From contig JAEORY010000238.1 in the NCBI GenBank assembly GCA_016840645.1, positions 1-6,350 of the forward strand: 6,350 nt of DNA, in the 5' to 3' direction. Below are positions 1-5,850 of the stretch, piece by piece. Under the pieces are notes generated by a model. It saw only the letters and a program-made list of their open reading frames with translations. It ran no database searches and had not been told where the DNA came from. The stretch is from Candidatus Borrarchaeota archaeon. Lineage in GTDB: Archaea; Asgardarchaeota; Sifarchaeia; Borrarchaeales; Borrarchaeaceae. The first letter of the stretch is position 1. The number at the start of each line of letters is the position of its first letter. A program made the translations under genes and the position numbers.

Positions 1-1266
1 GAGGCTTCCTGCTTCGCAGATCGAACTTGCTGTCACATAGGGAATACCATTTAAGTATTCCAGCGATGCCACAGTAGAGGATTCAGTCTCCACAGGCTTA
101 ACATCCCTACGTCCCGTAGGTACCACTTGTTGGTTTAAGCCTTCGGTCTCGATATTCACACTGGCATTATGGTCTCTGTCCATCACTAATCCACAGACTG
201 GACAGATGTAGATTCGTTCATCCAACCCGATTTCCCGGATATTCCCGCAGCGTGAACAGGTTTTGGTAGAAGGAAACCACCTATCCACTTTAATCAGAAT
301 ATGCACCTTTACTTCAAGTGTGAGTATTAGCCCTCCGAGTGCCGTTGATAAGATTTTCCCTCCCCATAAGCGTTGCCAACCTTTAAGATTCTCATCCTGA
401 TAGCAGACGATCCCATACGTCACCTGTAGATAGTGGACCAGTTTGTTCTTAATATCTTGCTTGATATCATTGAGGGTGGCATAGGTTTTTTCCAGTTGGC
501 GCTTCGTTTTATACCAGTTGTGGCTGCGATACTGCTGTCTGCTTAACCGTTGATGTAGTCTCCTGAGACGCTTACTAAGGCTGAGGGGGATCGCATAGCG
601 GATAACTATCCCGTCTGAAAGGGTCAGTTGGGTTTTCAGACCGAAATCAATGCCCACCGTTTTGGCGGGTGGTGGAGTGTATTTTTTCGCCTGATAGGTG
701 GTAATGGCTACATAATAGTCACCATGTCTCTGAATTAGAGTGGCATTGGCCAGCTCACTGCCACGAGGAATTTGCGCTAAGCCATTAACTCGTAGGTGTT
801 GTCTAATACCTTGTATTCTGAGATACTTATCATCCAGTATGCGGTAGGTATTGCCGTATTGTTTCAAGGGGATTGAATTGACATAACTCTTGAATTTGAG
901 GCTGCCAATTTTTCGCCCCTTTTCTTTTAAGCGTGCCAGCCCTCGAATATTATCCCTGGTCCGCCTAATCAGACTTTGTTTCATGTGTGAGGATACATGA
1001 CAAAGGTGACGGAGTTCAAACGTGTCTTTCACTTTGACAGGCACGGCTGAGAGTTTATAGTCTACCTCAAACACATTAGGCTGTGATAGGAGATGGTTGT
1101 ACAGCCATTTGGCCTCCAGAAACAGCACCCTGAGTTGATGTAGCGTTTCCGTATTGAGATGCGACCTGTCTAGCTTGACCGTGAACACCCGGCAGCGCTG
1201 GTGCCTGCATCGCGCTTTGGTAGTCTTCAAGCTCGCCTTGATGGCCTCATTTTTGACACAGGTCAT
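1..1266 (-). CDS. tnpB: TnpB RNA-guided nuclease of an IS200/IS605 element, C-terminus cut by window edge
   Basis: I translated this frame by hand. It is open for 422 codons from ATG at 1266 down to base 1, with no stop seen. TnpB proteins are transposon-encoded, RNA-guided DNA endonucleases that help IS200/IS605 elements persist. Visible parts are an N-terminal OrfB-like region with the LFLEAKWLYN signature (about residues 48-57), RuvC-I GIDFG (Asp207), RuvC-II YQDEN (Glu292), a zinc finger CxxC...CxxC (Cys337, 340, 355, 358) and RuvC-III DRDHNAS (Asp363/Asp365). All catalytic residues are therefore present. The tail ASSICEAGSL resembles the usual TnpB C-terminus, so the stop and the guide-RNA end probably lie just past the left edge. 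No TnpA transposase is visible. The gene is noticeably more GC-rich than mazG and the recombinase, which fits recent acquisition. The family is certain; activity is inferred. Confidence 0.93.
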   Translation of the reverse strand, partial: MTCVKNEAIKASLKTTKARCRHQRCRVFTVKLDRSHLNTETLHQLRVLFLEAKWLYNHLLSQPNVFEVDYKLSAVPVKVKDTFELRHLCHVSSHMKQSLIRRTRDNIRGLARLKEKGRKIGSLKFKSYVNSIPLKQYGNTYRILDDKYLRIQGIRQHLRVNGLAQIPRGSELANATLIQRHGDYYVAITTYQAKKYTPPPAKTVGIDFGLKTQLTLSDGIVIRYAIPLSLSKRLRRLHQRLSRQQYRSHNWYKTKRQLEKTYATLNDIKQDIKNKLVHYLQVTYGIVCYQDENLKGWQRLWGGKILSTALGGLILTLEVKVHILIKVDRWFPSTKTCSRCGNIREIGLDERIYICPVCGLVMDRDHNASVNIETEGLNQQVVPTGRRDVKPVETESSTVASLEYLNGIPYVTASSICEAGSL

Positions 1267-1274
1267 ATGATATG

Positions 1275-1283
1275 CTCCTTCTC
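1275..1283 (-). promoter_or_regulatory. Ribosome-binding site of tnpB
   Basis: On the minus strand GAGAAGGAG sits 8 bases before the ATG at 1266. This supports that ATG as the start. No other in-frame start with comparable spacing was seen. Confidence 0.65.
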
Positions 1284-1309
1284 AATAGAGGCTAATGAGG
1301 TGATGCTGG

Positions 1310-1560
1310 TCTCAGACTCCTAGTGTACGGATGGCTCAACTCTACCTGCAGGCGTCAGTTTCTAGTTTCTCGTAGGTGATGACAACCACCGATCGATGGC
1401 CATGCTATCAACTGCAGTCTAATGGAGTATGCACCTTGGTTTCAAGTGTGCGTATGATCCCTCCAAAAGCCGCTGATACCATGGTCTGAACTCTGACACT
1501 ACCAAAAGTCATAGTGTTGTAGGTAGCGATCCCTGCCTTCCACTCGCTAGTCATCATAGT
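1310..1560 (-). pseudogene. Decayed fragment of a second tnpB (RuvC-II to zinc-finger region)
   Basis: Minus-strand bases near 1500-1423 encode SAAFGGIIRTLETKVHTPL. This matches STALGGLILTLEVKVHIL of the intact TnpB (about residues 307-324), with many identical bases against 295-362. Upstream of it, AGIATY mirrors YGIVCY. Further on, in another frame (about 1401-1358), IDRWLSSPTRN mirrors VDRWFPSTKT just before the zinc finger. Stops and at least one indel separate the pieces, and the N-terminal half is missing. This is a dead remnant, clearly divergent from the neighbour and so not a recent duplicate. The outer limits are approximate. Confidence 0.7.
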
Positions 1561-1639
1561 ATGAGAGGTAAATCACTATTAAAGTATTAGACAGATCCCC
1601 TAATGAAATTGAACATAAACACACACTACCGCAATTCAT

Positions 1640-1660
1640 CACCACGCTGAAGCTGTGGTG
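1640..1660. repeat. IS200/IS605-type end hairpin (CACCAC/GTGGTG)
   Basis: CACCAC (1640-1645) pairs with GTGGTG (1655-1660). Inside are two further GC pairs, one bulged base and a four-base loop. The flanks (GCAATTCATC before, CTTTCTTGCT after) resemble the subterminal imperfect hairpins at the ends of IS200/IS605 elements, which are recognised as single-stranded DNA and also form the end of TnpB guide RNAs. Which element it belongs to is unclear: the intact tnpB or the decayed copy. Confidence 0.5.
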
Positions 1661-1710
1661 CTTTCTTGCTTAGTTCATGTAATGATAACGACATATCATA
1701 AAGCGTTTAA

Positions 1711-1745
1711 GTGACGTCCTCCCCACCCTTTCGGATGAGGACTTC
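1711..1745. repeat. Second IS-end-like hairpin (GTCCTC/GAGGAC)
   Basis: GTCCTC (1716-1721) pairs with GAGGAC (1737-1742) around a C-rich loop ending in TTTCGG. Read on the minus strand it runs GGGAAGTCCTC, then GGGGAGGACGTCAC. That arrangement is typical of right ends of IS605-group elements. No tnpB lies upstream of it on that strand, so it may be a solo end left by an earlier element. It also marks the switch from the GC-richer IS region to the AT-rich mazG region. Confidence 0.45.
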
Positions 1746-1798
1746 CCGCCGCATAAGTTAAAAAATAATCTAACATACCTTAACAAGAGGTGAAATAA

Positions 1799-2125
1799 TT
1801 GGAATTAGCTAAACTTCAAGAAAAGGTTGATGAGTTTATCAATGAAATTGGAGGATATTGGGACGATTATGTGATTCTAGCAAGACTTATAGAAGAATTA
1901 GGCGAAGTAGCAAGTGTTTTACAGCGCCTAAAAGGCTACCGTCCAATCCCAAAGGATTCAGAACTAGATTTTGAATCGCAATTAGAATTCGAGATCGGAG
2001 ATCTTCTATTTGTGCTGATATCTTTGGCAAATAAGAGAGAAATTGACCTAGAAGAGGTCTCAATAAAAGTAATTGAAAAATACAGACAAAGAGACTTACC
2101 AAAATGGAAAAAGATTCCAAAATGA
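1799..2125 (+). CDS. MazG-like nucleotide pyrophosphohydrolase
   Basis: The product is 108 residues, the usual size of single-domain MazG-type proteins. These are all-alpha enzymes that hydrolyse nucleoside triphosphates to monophosphate and pyrophosphate, often for nucleotide-pool cleaning. The metal-binding signature is present: EELGE at residues 32-36 (ExxE) and EIGD at 65-68 (ExxD), on two predicted helices. The start is TTG, supported by GAGGTG (1787-1792) six bases upstream; no ATG lies nearby. The lysine-rich C-terminus (PKWKKIPK) is ordinary for the family. The exact substrate cannot be read from sequence. It is followed by the recombinase gene after a 173-base gap, so co-transcription is possible but unproven. 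The frame stays open for 36 codons past the TGA stop (see findings). Confidence 0.85.
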   Translation: MELAKLQEKVDEFINEIGGYWDDYVILARLIEELGEVASVLQRLKGYRPIPKDSELDFESQLEFEIGDLLFVLISLANKREIDLEEVSIKVIEKYRQRDLPKWKKIPK

Positions 2126-2298
2126 TCTTATCAAGATGTTACTAAACCTTTTAGATTATTTGAAATTAAACATCCCGATATTAATGTTTATCACCTACAA
2201 AAGCGGATAAAAATCTCAGAAATCTTAAAAATATAAAGCTTTAAATCTATGAATCAAAATTAGAATAACTAAAAACCTTTCTTGCGGAAGTTTCGAAT

Positions 2299-3213
2299 AT
2301 GTCGGAAACAAAAGTTTTATCTGATGAAGAATTAGTCGATCAATTCCGTGTGATCAAAGAAGTTGAAGAAGGGCTTGCAAGTTCCTCACTTAATCAGTAT
2401 CTTCACGATCTGACGTTGTTTTCCAAGTTCACTAAAAAACCCCTTATAAACGTCACAACAAGAGATATTAGAGCCTTCTTAGTTCATTTAAAACGCGATA
2501 AAGGATACAAAAAAACCACTTTAGCTCGAAAGGTTTCGACTCTCAGAACATTCTATGACATTTTGTTAAGAGAGAAATACCTTAAGATAAGTCCAATGGG
2601 TGAAATCAAAACACCAAAACTAGATCATACATTGCCAATTTTCCCCACGGAAAAAGAAATACATAAACTTATTGTAACTGTCAAAGAAGGAAATTCAAAT
2701 TATAAGACTCGTGATTTAGCGATTTTAGCTGTTTTTATCTATACTGGAGCTCGTGTAAAAGGCATCCATAACTTGAGTTTAAAAGATATCAATTTTGAAA
2801 AGGAAACGCTAAGGCTTGTTTCAAAGGGAGGAAAACACAGATACGTGAAAATTAGCACTACAGCGCTTGATCTAATCAACGATTACTTAAAAATCCGACC
2901 TAAGATCGAAGAAAAAGATGCATTATTTATAAGTAGGAATGGGAAAAGAATTGCCATTCGTACCATTCAACATATAGTTGCAAAATATCGAGATCTGGCA
3001 GGTATAAATCCCGCTATCAGTTGTCATAAACTACGACATTTCTTTGCTACGACTGCTTTATCCAGAGGTATGGATGTAAGGGTGATTCAACAACAGCTGG
3101 GGCATTCAAACCTATCTACGACGCAGAAATATACGCATGTGGTCGACGAGTTACTCAGTAATGAATATAACAAAGCATTCGGCAATGTTGACTACGGAGA
3201 GAAAAGGATTTAA
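2299..3213 (+). CDS. XerA/XerC-like tyrosine recombinase
   Basis: The 304-residue protein has the two-domain layout of Xer recombinases and phage-type integrases. An N-terminal SAM-like DNA-binding domain spans about residues 20-105 and a catalytic domain about 115-292. All catalytic residues are visible: Arg152 (TGARV), Lys176 (SKGGKHR), His243 and Arg246 (HKLRH), His269 (LGHSNLSTT) and nucleophile Tyr278 (QKYTHV). Such enzymes cut and rejoin DNA at short inverted-repeat sites for chromosome dimer resolution or element integration. Position 155 is glycine where the motif GARVSEL usually has glutamate. The start ATG has only a weak GGAAG eight bases upstream. No dif-like or att site was recognised nearby, so a housekeeping XerA role and an element integrase role cannot be told apart. 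It ends 89 bases from the convergent selD. Confidence 0.88.
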   Translation: MSETKVLSDEELVDQFRVIKEVEEGLASSSLNQYLHDLTLFSKFTKKPLINVTTRDIRAFLVHLKRDKGYKKTTLARKVSTLRTFYDILLREKYLKISPMGEIKTPKLDHTLPIFPTEKEIHKLIVTVKEGNSNYKTRDLAILAVFIYTGARVKGIHNLSLKDINFEKETLRLVSKGGKHRYVKISTTALDLINDYLKIRPKIEEKDALFISRNGKRIAIRTIQHIVAKYRDLAGINPAISCHKLRHFFATTALSRGMDVRVIQQQLGHSNLSTTQKYTHVVDELLSNEYNKAFGNVDYGEKRI

Positions 3214-3235
3214 AGATTTGAGGATATTGACGGTG

Positions 3236-3251
3236 CCACCTGCATTGGTGG
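3236..3251. repeat. Small hairpin CCACC/GGTGG in the recombinase-selD intergenic region
   Basis: CCACC (3236-3240) and GGTGG (3247-3251) form a perfect 5-bp stem with a six-base loop. It lies just beyond the candidate SECIS in the selD 3' untranslated region. It may be a transcript-end structure for either convergent gene, but no T-run follows it closely, so a terminator role is weakly supported. Confidence 0.4.
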
Positions 3252-3254
3252 AAA

Positions 3255-3294
3255 GTTCAAAAGACCCTCCTTGCGGTTTCTGTCTTTTTCATTA
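3255..3294 (-). promoter_or_regulatory. Candidate SECIS element in the selD 3' untranslated region
   Basis: On the selD strand, ten bases after the stop, AUGA (3292-3289) leads into a perfect 7-bp stem AAAAGAC/GUCUUUU (3288-3282 with 3265-3259), followed by GA (3258-3257). UGA facing GA next to the helix is the kink-turn core known from eukaryotic SECIS elements. Above the stem, the 5' side reads AGAAA and the 3' side AGG. They flank CC/GG pairs capped by GCAA, which recalls the GAA/A internal loop of archaeal SECIS elements. Archaeal SECIS elements usually lie in the 3' untranslated region, as here. The helix is shorter than in most eukaryotic SECIS elements. On the plus strand the same hairpin ends in five Ts, so it could instead, or also, terminate the recombinase transcript. 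Confidence 0.6.
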
Positions 3295-3302
3295 CACGCC
3301 GT

Positions 3303-4349
3303 CTAAACTTCAATAATTCTCATATCTGGTACAATGCTCACCTGTCCGCTGCCCTCCTTGACATGTCCTACTTCAAAGGATTGTAATCCTCTTTCTATTA
3401 GCTTTTCTTTGAATACATCAACATTATCACGTGATAACGAGAGTAACATTCCTCCAGCAGTTTCTGCTGACGTACCATCTTTTAATGCATAGCCTAGTTG
3501 ATCAGAAAGGATACCTGTTCCTTCTATGATCGGCATTGTATCAATAACAATATTTACTTTGCTTTGTGTTGCTACTTCTCGTGCATGTCCAGTCAATCCA
3601 AAGCCGGTTACATCCGTTGCGGCATTAACCTTGATTTCCTGCATAATCTCTGCTATCGGCTTGTTTGTTGTTGTCATTATCTCTATTGCTTTTTGTATTG
3701 CGCGATCAATTACTTTAGTGGGTAAATATTCAGATAAATCAATTAATTGTTGTTCTTCTTTGAGTAAACGATATGCTGCCATCGCAGGTTGCGTTCCTAA
3801 AGGTTTTGTTAAGAGAAGAATATCTCCAACTTTTGCACCACGATTATAGACAACACTATTTGGATGCGCCAAACCTACTGCGCAACCACCAATGAAAGGC
3901 CATGGATTTATTATAGTATGTCCGCCGACAATGTGTGTTCCTAGACGTTCACAGAAATTTTTAAATCCCTTTAAAAGATCTCGAGAAATTTCAAAAGGCA
4001 TATCTGTTGGTGCACCCATAATAACTAGTACACTAACAATCTCTACAGCGCCCATCGCATAAATGTCATTAGTTGTATTACATGCAGAGATTTCTCCTTG
4101 AATCATTGGCTCGTCAATATTTGGTGTGAAAAAATCTACAGTTTCAATAAGTGCCAGATCATCTCTGATCTGTATTACTGCGGCGTCATCTCCTGCTCCT
4201 GCTAACATTTTCTCTTTAACTGATCCTTCTGGTAGATAGACTTCTATGCTCTCTAGTAACTTTTCTAGGTCTGCTTGGGGCAACTTACAGGATCAACCAT
4301 GCACCCTTACTGCTTTAGTCAGCCTGTAAGATCCTACTAATAGATTCAC
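3303..4349 (-). CDS. selD: Selenophosphate synthetase, itself a selenoprotein (in-frame UGA = Sec)
   Basis: SelD makes selenophosphate, the selenium donor for selenocysteine, from selenide and ATP in the cytoplasm. A conventional frame would begin only at TTG 4283 and so lose the active site. Extending upstream through the UGA at 4295-4293 gives HGUSCKLPQADLEKLL, matching the archaeal SelD motif HGUACKLPQ, with Sec as residue 19 counted from GTG 4349 and the glycine-rich ATP loop later. Other family marks are GAGDDAAVI (about residues 51-59), NTTNDIYAMGA, GGHTIINPWP, TKPLGTQ and TDVTGFGLTGHA. NPWP and KPLGTQ are shared with archaeal and eukaryotic enzymes rather than the E. coli form. Full length is about 348 residues, normal for SelD. 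The start is uncertain: GTG 4349 is the first in-frame start after an upstream stop, but it abuts AGGAGG with no spacer. The clear homology begins near residue 10. Confidence 0.93.
4293..4295 (-). other. UGA codon read as selenocysteine at the SelD active site
   Basis: The TGA is flanked on both sides by conserved SelD residues: VHG before it and SCKLPQ after it. The residue at this position is the catalytic Cys or Sec that handles selenium, so a stop here would remove the enzyme's key residue. Recoding is the natural reading. Bacterial SECIS elements lie directly after the UGA inside the gene, and I saw no convincing hairpin there. A good hairpin is present in the 3' untranslated region. Confidence 0.9.
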
Positions 4350-4425
4350 CTCCTAAGACCATTTTAGAACATCATCTTAATTGTTTTAAGGATTAATAGT
4401 TTTCGTCAAAAAACTCATACAAAAT

Positions 4426-4433
4426 ATTTTATA
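4426..4433 (-). promoter_or_regulatory. TATA-like box for selD
   Basis: The minus strand reads GATATAAAATATTTTG here, containing TATAAAAT. With the usual archaeal spacing of about 25 bases, transcription would start near 4405 and leave a leader of roughly 55 bases before GTG 4349, with AGGAGG at 4354-4349. The region is generally AT-rich, so chance resemblance is possible. Confidence 0.4.
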
Positions 4434-4451
4434 TCATGAAAATATATCATG
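4431..4451 (+). repeat. Direct repeat ATATCATG in the divergent promoter region
   Basis: ATATCATG occurs at 4431-4438 and again at 4444-4451, thirteen bases apart start to start. The first copy overlaps the selD TATA-like box on the other strand. It could be a pair of operator half-sites shared by selD and the small cysteine-rich gene, but AT-rich repetition by chance is also likely. Confidence 0.25.
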
Positions 4452-4487
4452 GTAATATAATAACAACTAATCTCACATGAATAAATC

Positions 4488-4498
4488 GATATAATAAT
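4488..4498 (+). promoter_or_regulatory. Possible TATA-like box for the four-cysteine protein gene
   Basis: CGATATAATAAT lies about 55-60 bases before ATG 4551. A start about 25 bases downstream would give a leader of roughly 35 bases containing the purine-rich ribosome-binding region. Support is compositional only. Confidence 0.3.
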
Positions 4499-4550
4499 GT
4501 CGTGAAAGATTCCCATATTTTTCGATAATAGGAGAGGAGAGAGAAGAGAA

Positions 4551-4799
4551 ATGCGTGAGGATTTCATTTGTAGGGATTGTAAATACTACAAACCAGTAGA
4601 TGAAGTCAAAGGTGATTGTTTTGAGCAAAAAGTGCTGGCAAAGATGCCAATAGAACTATGCCCAGTTCAGGGATTTGAACCAGCTAGAAAGATACCCCTT
4701 CAGTCACACATGGTTTTTGAAACAGTAGGAGACATTCATACAAAGACCGTCTTGGATACTCATATGAAAAAGAAAAGAGAAGATTGGCTTTTCAAGTGA
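4551..4799 (+). CDS. Small four-cysteine protein, possible metal or Fe-S binder
   Basis: The protein has 82 residues and its function is not recognised. Cysteines sit at 7, 10, 23 and 37 in the pattern CxxC-x12-C-x13-C, within CRDCKYY, GDCF and ELCPVQGFEP. This layout is reminiscent of small iron-sulfur subunits that accompany glycyl-radical enzymes (benzylsuccinate synthase beta type), but the resemblance is too weak to name it. The C-terminal half is charged and free of cysteine, ending in KKKREDWLFK. There is no signal peptide or membrane segment. The start ATG follows a long purine run with GGAG at 4536-4539, eleven bases upstream. It is divergent from selD with about 200 bases between them, so shared regulation is possible. 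A zinc-binding role is the main alternative. Confidence 0.7.
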   Translation: MREDFICRDCKYYKPVDEVKGDCFEQKVLAKMPIELCPVQGFEPARKIPLQSHMVFETVGDIHTKTVLDTHMKKKREDWLFK

Positions 4800-4831
4800 T
4801 CCTACTACTACAAGTATCTAAAAGCAGTAAG

Positions 4832-4857
4832 GAAAAAGTGGTTGTGGTCTTACCACT
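4832..4857 (-). terminator. Candidate intrinsic terminator of the queT-family gene
   Basis: On the minus strand AGTGGT pairs with ACCACT (4857-4852 with 4842-4837) around a nine-base loop, followed at once by TTTTTCC. The 5' arm overlaps the last codons and stop of the transporter gene. The hairpin sits between two convergent genes, where a terminator is expected. Confidence 0.45.
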
Positions 4858-5407
4858 CGATTTCATTCATAACGCGAGTCATTACAGGTGTAAGACCAAC
4901 AATTAGAACCGCTTCTGGTAGAAGAAGCAACGGGAAAAGGATCCAAAAGGGAAGGGCAAATAGAAATGCGAGCATGAATGCTACAGCGAATGCTATGCAA
5001 AGTGCATAAATGAACGCACCAACAAAATAGAAAAGATTGTATTCTCCATCTTTGTAATTAAAGTTATAAGTGAGTTTATTGGCGATGAGATAACATGCTC
5101 CACCCCCAATAAGATTCCAAAAAGGCATCCATACAAATTCCCAAATACCTGCTTGGGGACTGATTATATTGGATATTGCATTTCCAATAACAAAGCTAAT
5201 TATAAGAACCTTCTTTTTAATCACAGATCCTTTTAATCCTTCACTCACTCGAAATTGTAGCGGTCCATACGCAATAGGGTAAATAACCCACGTAAGAACA
5301 ACATATAAAGCAGCCATGATTGCGGTTAATGCAGCTTCCTTACTATCCGCGAAGATTTTCATCTGACTTTTTTTTTCGTTCATGTGCTTTGCATCCATTT
5401 CTTCCAT
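4850..5407 (-). CDS. queT: QueT-family membrane transporter (ECF substrate-binding component)
   Basis: The 185-residue integral membrane protein carries the QueT/COG4708 signature YGPLQFRVSEGL (residues 47-58), just after the first membrane helix (about 25-46). Further hydrophobic segments lie at about 66-82, 90-110, 122-150 and 152-177, giving five or six spans in total. QueT proteins are S components of energy-coupling factor transporters that take up a queuosine precursor such as preQ1 or preQ0. In an archaeon the imported deazapurine could feed archaeosine- or queuosine-type tRNA modification. Neither the substrate nor the partner ECF ATPases can be shown here. ATG 5407 is supported by AAGGAGG six bases upstream; Met4 and Met9 are weaker alternatives. 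The soluble N-terminal stretch before helix one is lysine-rich, as expected for a cytoplasmic end. Confidence 0.85.
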   Translation of the reverse strand: MEEMDAKHMNEKKSQMKIFADSKEAALTAIMAALYVVLTWVIYPIAYGPLQFRVSEGLKGSVIKKKVLIISFVIGNAISNIISPQAGIWEFVWMPFWNLIGGGACYLIANKLTYNFNYKDGEYNLFYFVGAFIYALCIAFAVAFMLAFLFALPFWILFPLLLLPEAVLIVGLTPVMTRVMNEIEW

Positions 5408-5413
5408 GGAATT

Positions 5414-5420
5414 CCTCCTT
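5414..5420 (-). promoter_or_regulatory. Ribosome-binding site of the queT-family gene
   Basis: AAGGAGG on the minus strand ends six bases before ATG 5407. It is a near-perfect Shine-Dalgarno sequence and selects this start over the internal Met4 and Met9. Confidence 0.75.
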
Positions 5421-5540
5421 AGATATTTCTCTTGTTTTCAAAGCTACTAGTTTTTTGTCGGAAATGTCCTCAAAACAAGAATTTAATGCTCTACACTCTC
5501 TTTATCAATCAGCGAATTTAGGAATTTCCAATGACAGAAA

Positions 5541-5720
5541 TTGTAACAGGTTCACAGTTGTACTTGCATTTTAAATTGATATAAAGACTAATAATCTGCT
5601 GGTGCGCAAAAATAATGAGGGTAAGACTTATTCAAGATATTTACTTTAATATTGGATGCTTATTTCTTGTGTGTATTGATTAAGGTTTAAATTTTTAATG
5701 AAATAAAAAACCTGTTACAA
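5541..5720. repeat. Perfect 12-bp inverted repeat with arms 156 bases apart
   Basis: TTGTAACAGGTT (5541-5552) is the exact reverse complement of AACCTGTTACAA (5709-5720). The match stops sharply at both ends of each arm. The arms could be terminal repeats of a very small element or two oppositely oriented protein-binding sites. The interior is AT-rich and shows no coding potential. Confidence 0.5.
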
Positions 5721-5846
5721 AAAATTTTATAGGACAGATGAGATATGTGCTTAAAACTTTGAACAGTGAGTCTATTGCCTAAAAAGAAACTCAAAAACTC
5801 AGAATCGAAATCTACTACACACGAATTTATCCTTTCAGAGGATATG

Positions 5847-5850
5847 ATGA
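5847..5850 (+). other. ATGA target site abutting the left end of the IscB element
   Basis: ATGA directly precedes the start of the folded RNA. HEARO elements are described as inserting just after ATGA or GTGA. The roughly 16 bases ending here (about 5835-5850) would then be the guide portion at the 5' end of the omega RNA. The boundary is inferred from this preference plus the RNA structure, and has not been checked against an empty site. Confidence 0.45.

Larger units (their letters stand above)
1267..1798. other. Gene-free stretch between tnpB and mazG: IS debris and mazG leader
   Basis: No intact reading frame is supportable here. The stretch holds the tnpB ribosome-binding site, the decayed tnpB fragment and the two IS-end-like hairpins. 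The last part (about 1755-1798) is an AT-rich leader of mazG with a possible TATA-like run TTAAAAAATAA near 1758-1768. No tnpA remnant was recognised. Confidence 0.6.
5408..5850. other. Gene-free AT-rich stretch between queT and the IscB element
   Basis: No credible coding frame was found on either strand. The short plus-strand frame overlapping the queT start is an antisense shadow. The part nearest queT is its leader. The rest holds a 12-bp inverted repeat with widely spaced arms and ends at the insertion point of the IscB element. No tRNA or other RNA gene was recognised. Confidence 0.6.

Noticed and set aside
1887..2120. Minus-strand frame of 77 residues opposite mazG
   Set aside because: Leucine-rich shadow of the Glu/Lys helices of mazG; no start signal or family match.
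3498..3849. Two plus-strand frames opposite selD
   Set aside because: They are antisense to a well-conserved gene, cysteine- and serine-rich by complement, with no ribosome-binding site or homology.
4255..4295. Bacterial-type SECIS directly after the selD UGA
   Set aside because: Only a trivial TTG/CAA pairing is visible downstream of the UGA; no stable stem with the expected spacing. The 3' untranslated hairpin is much better.
4797..4850. In-frame continuation after the UGA of the four-cysteine protein
   Set aside because: The downstream frame runs antisense into queT with no protein-like pattern; TGA is an ordinary stop here.
5320..5574. Plus-strand frame of 84 residues overlapping the queT start
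   Set aside because: Half of it is antisense to queT and the rest is low-complexity AT-rich leader; no start signal.
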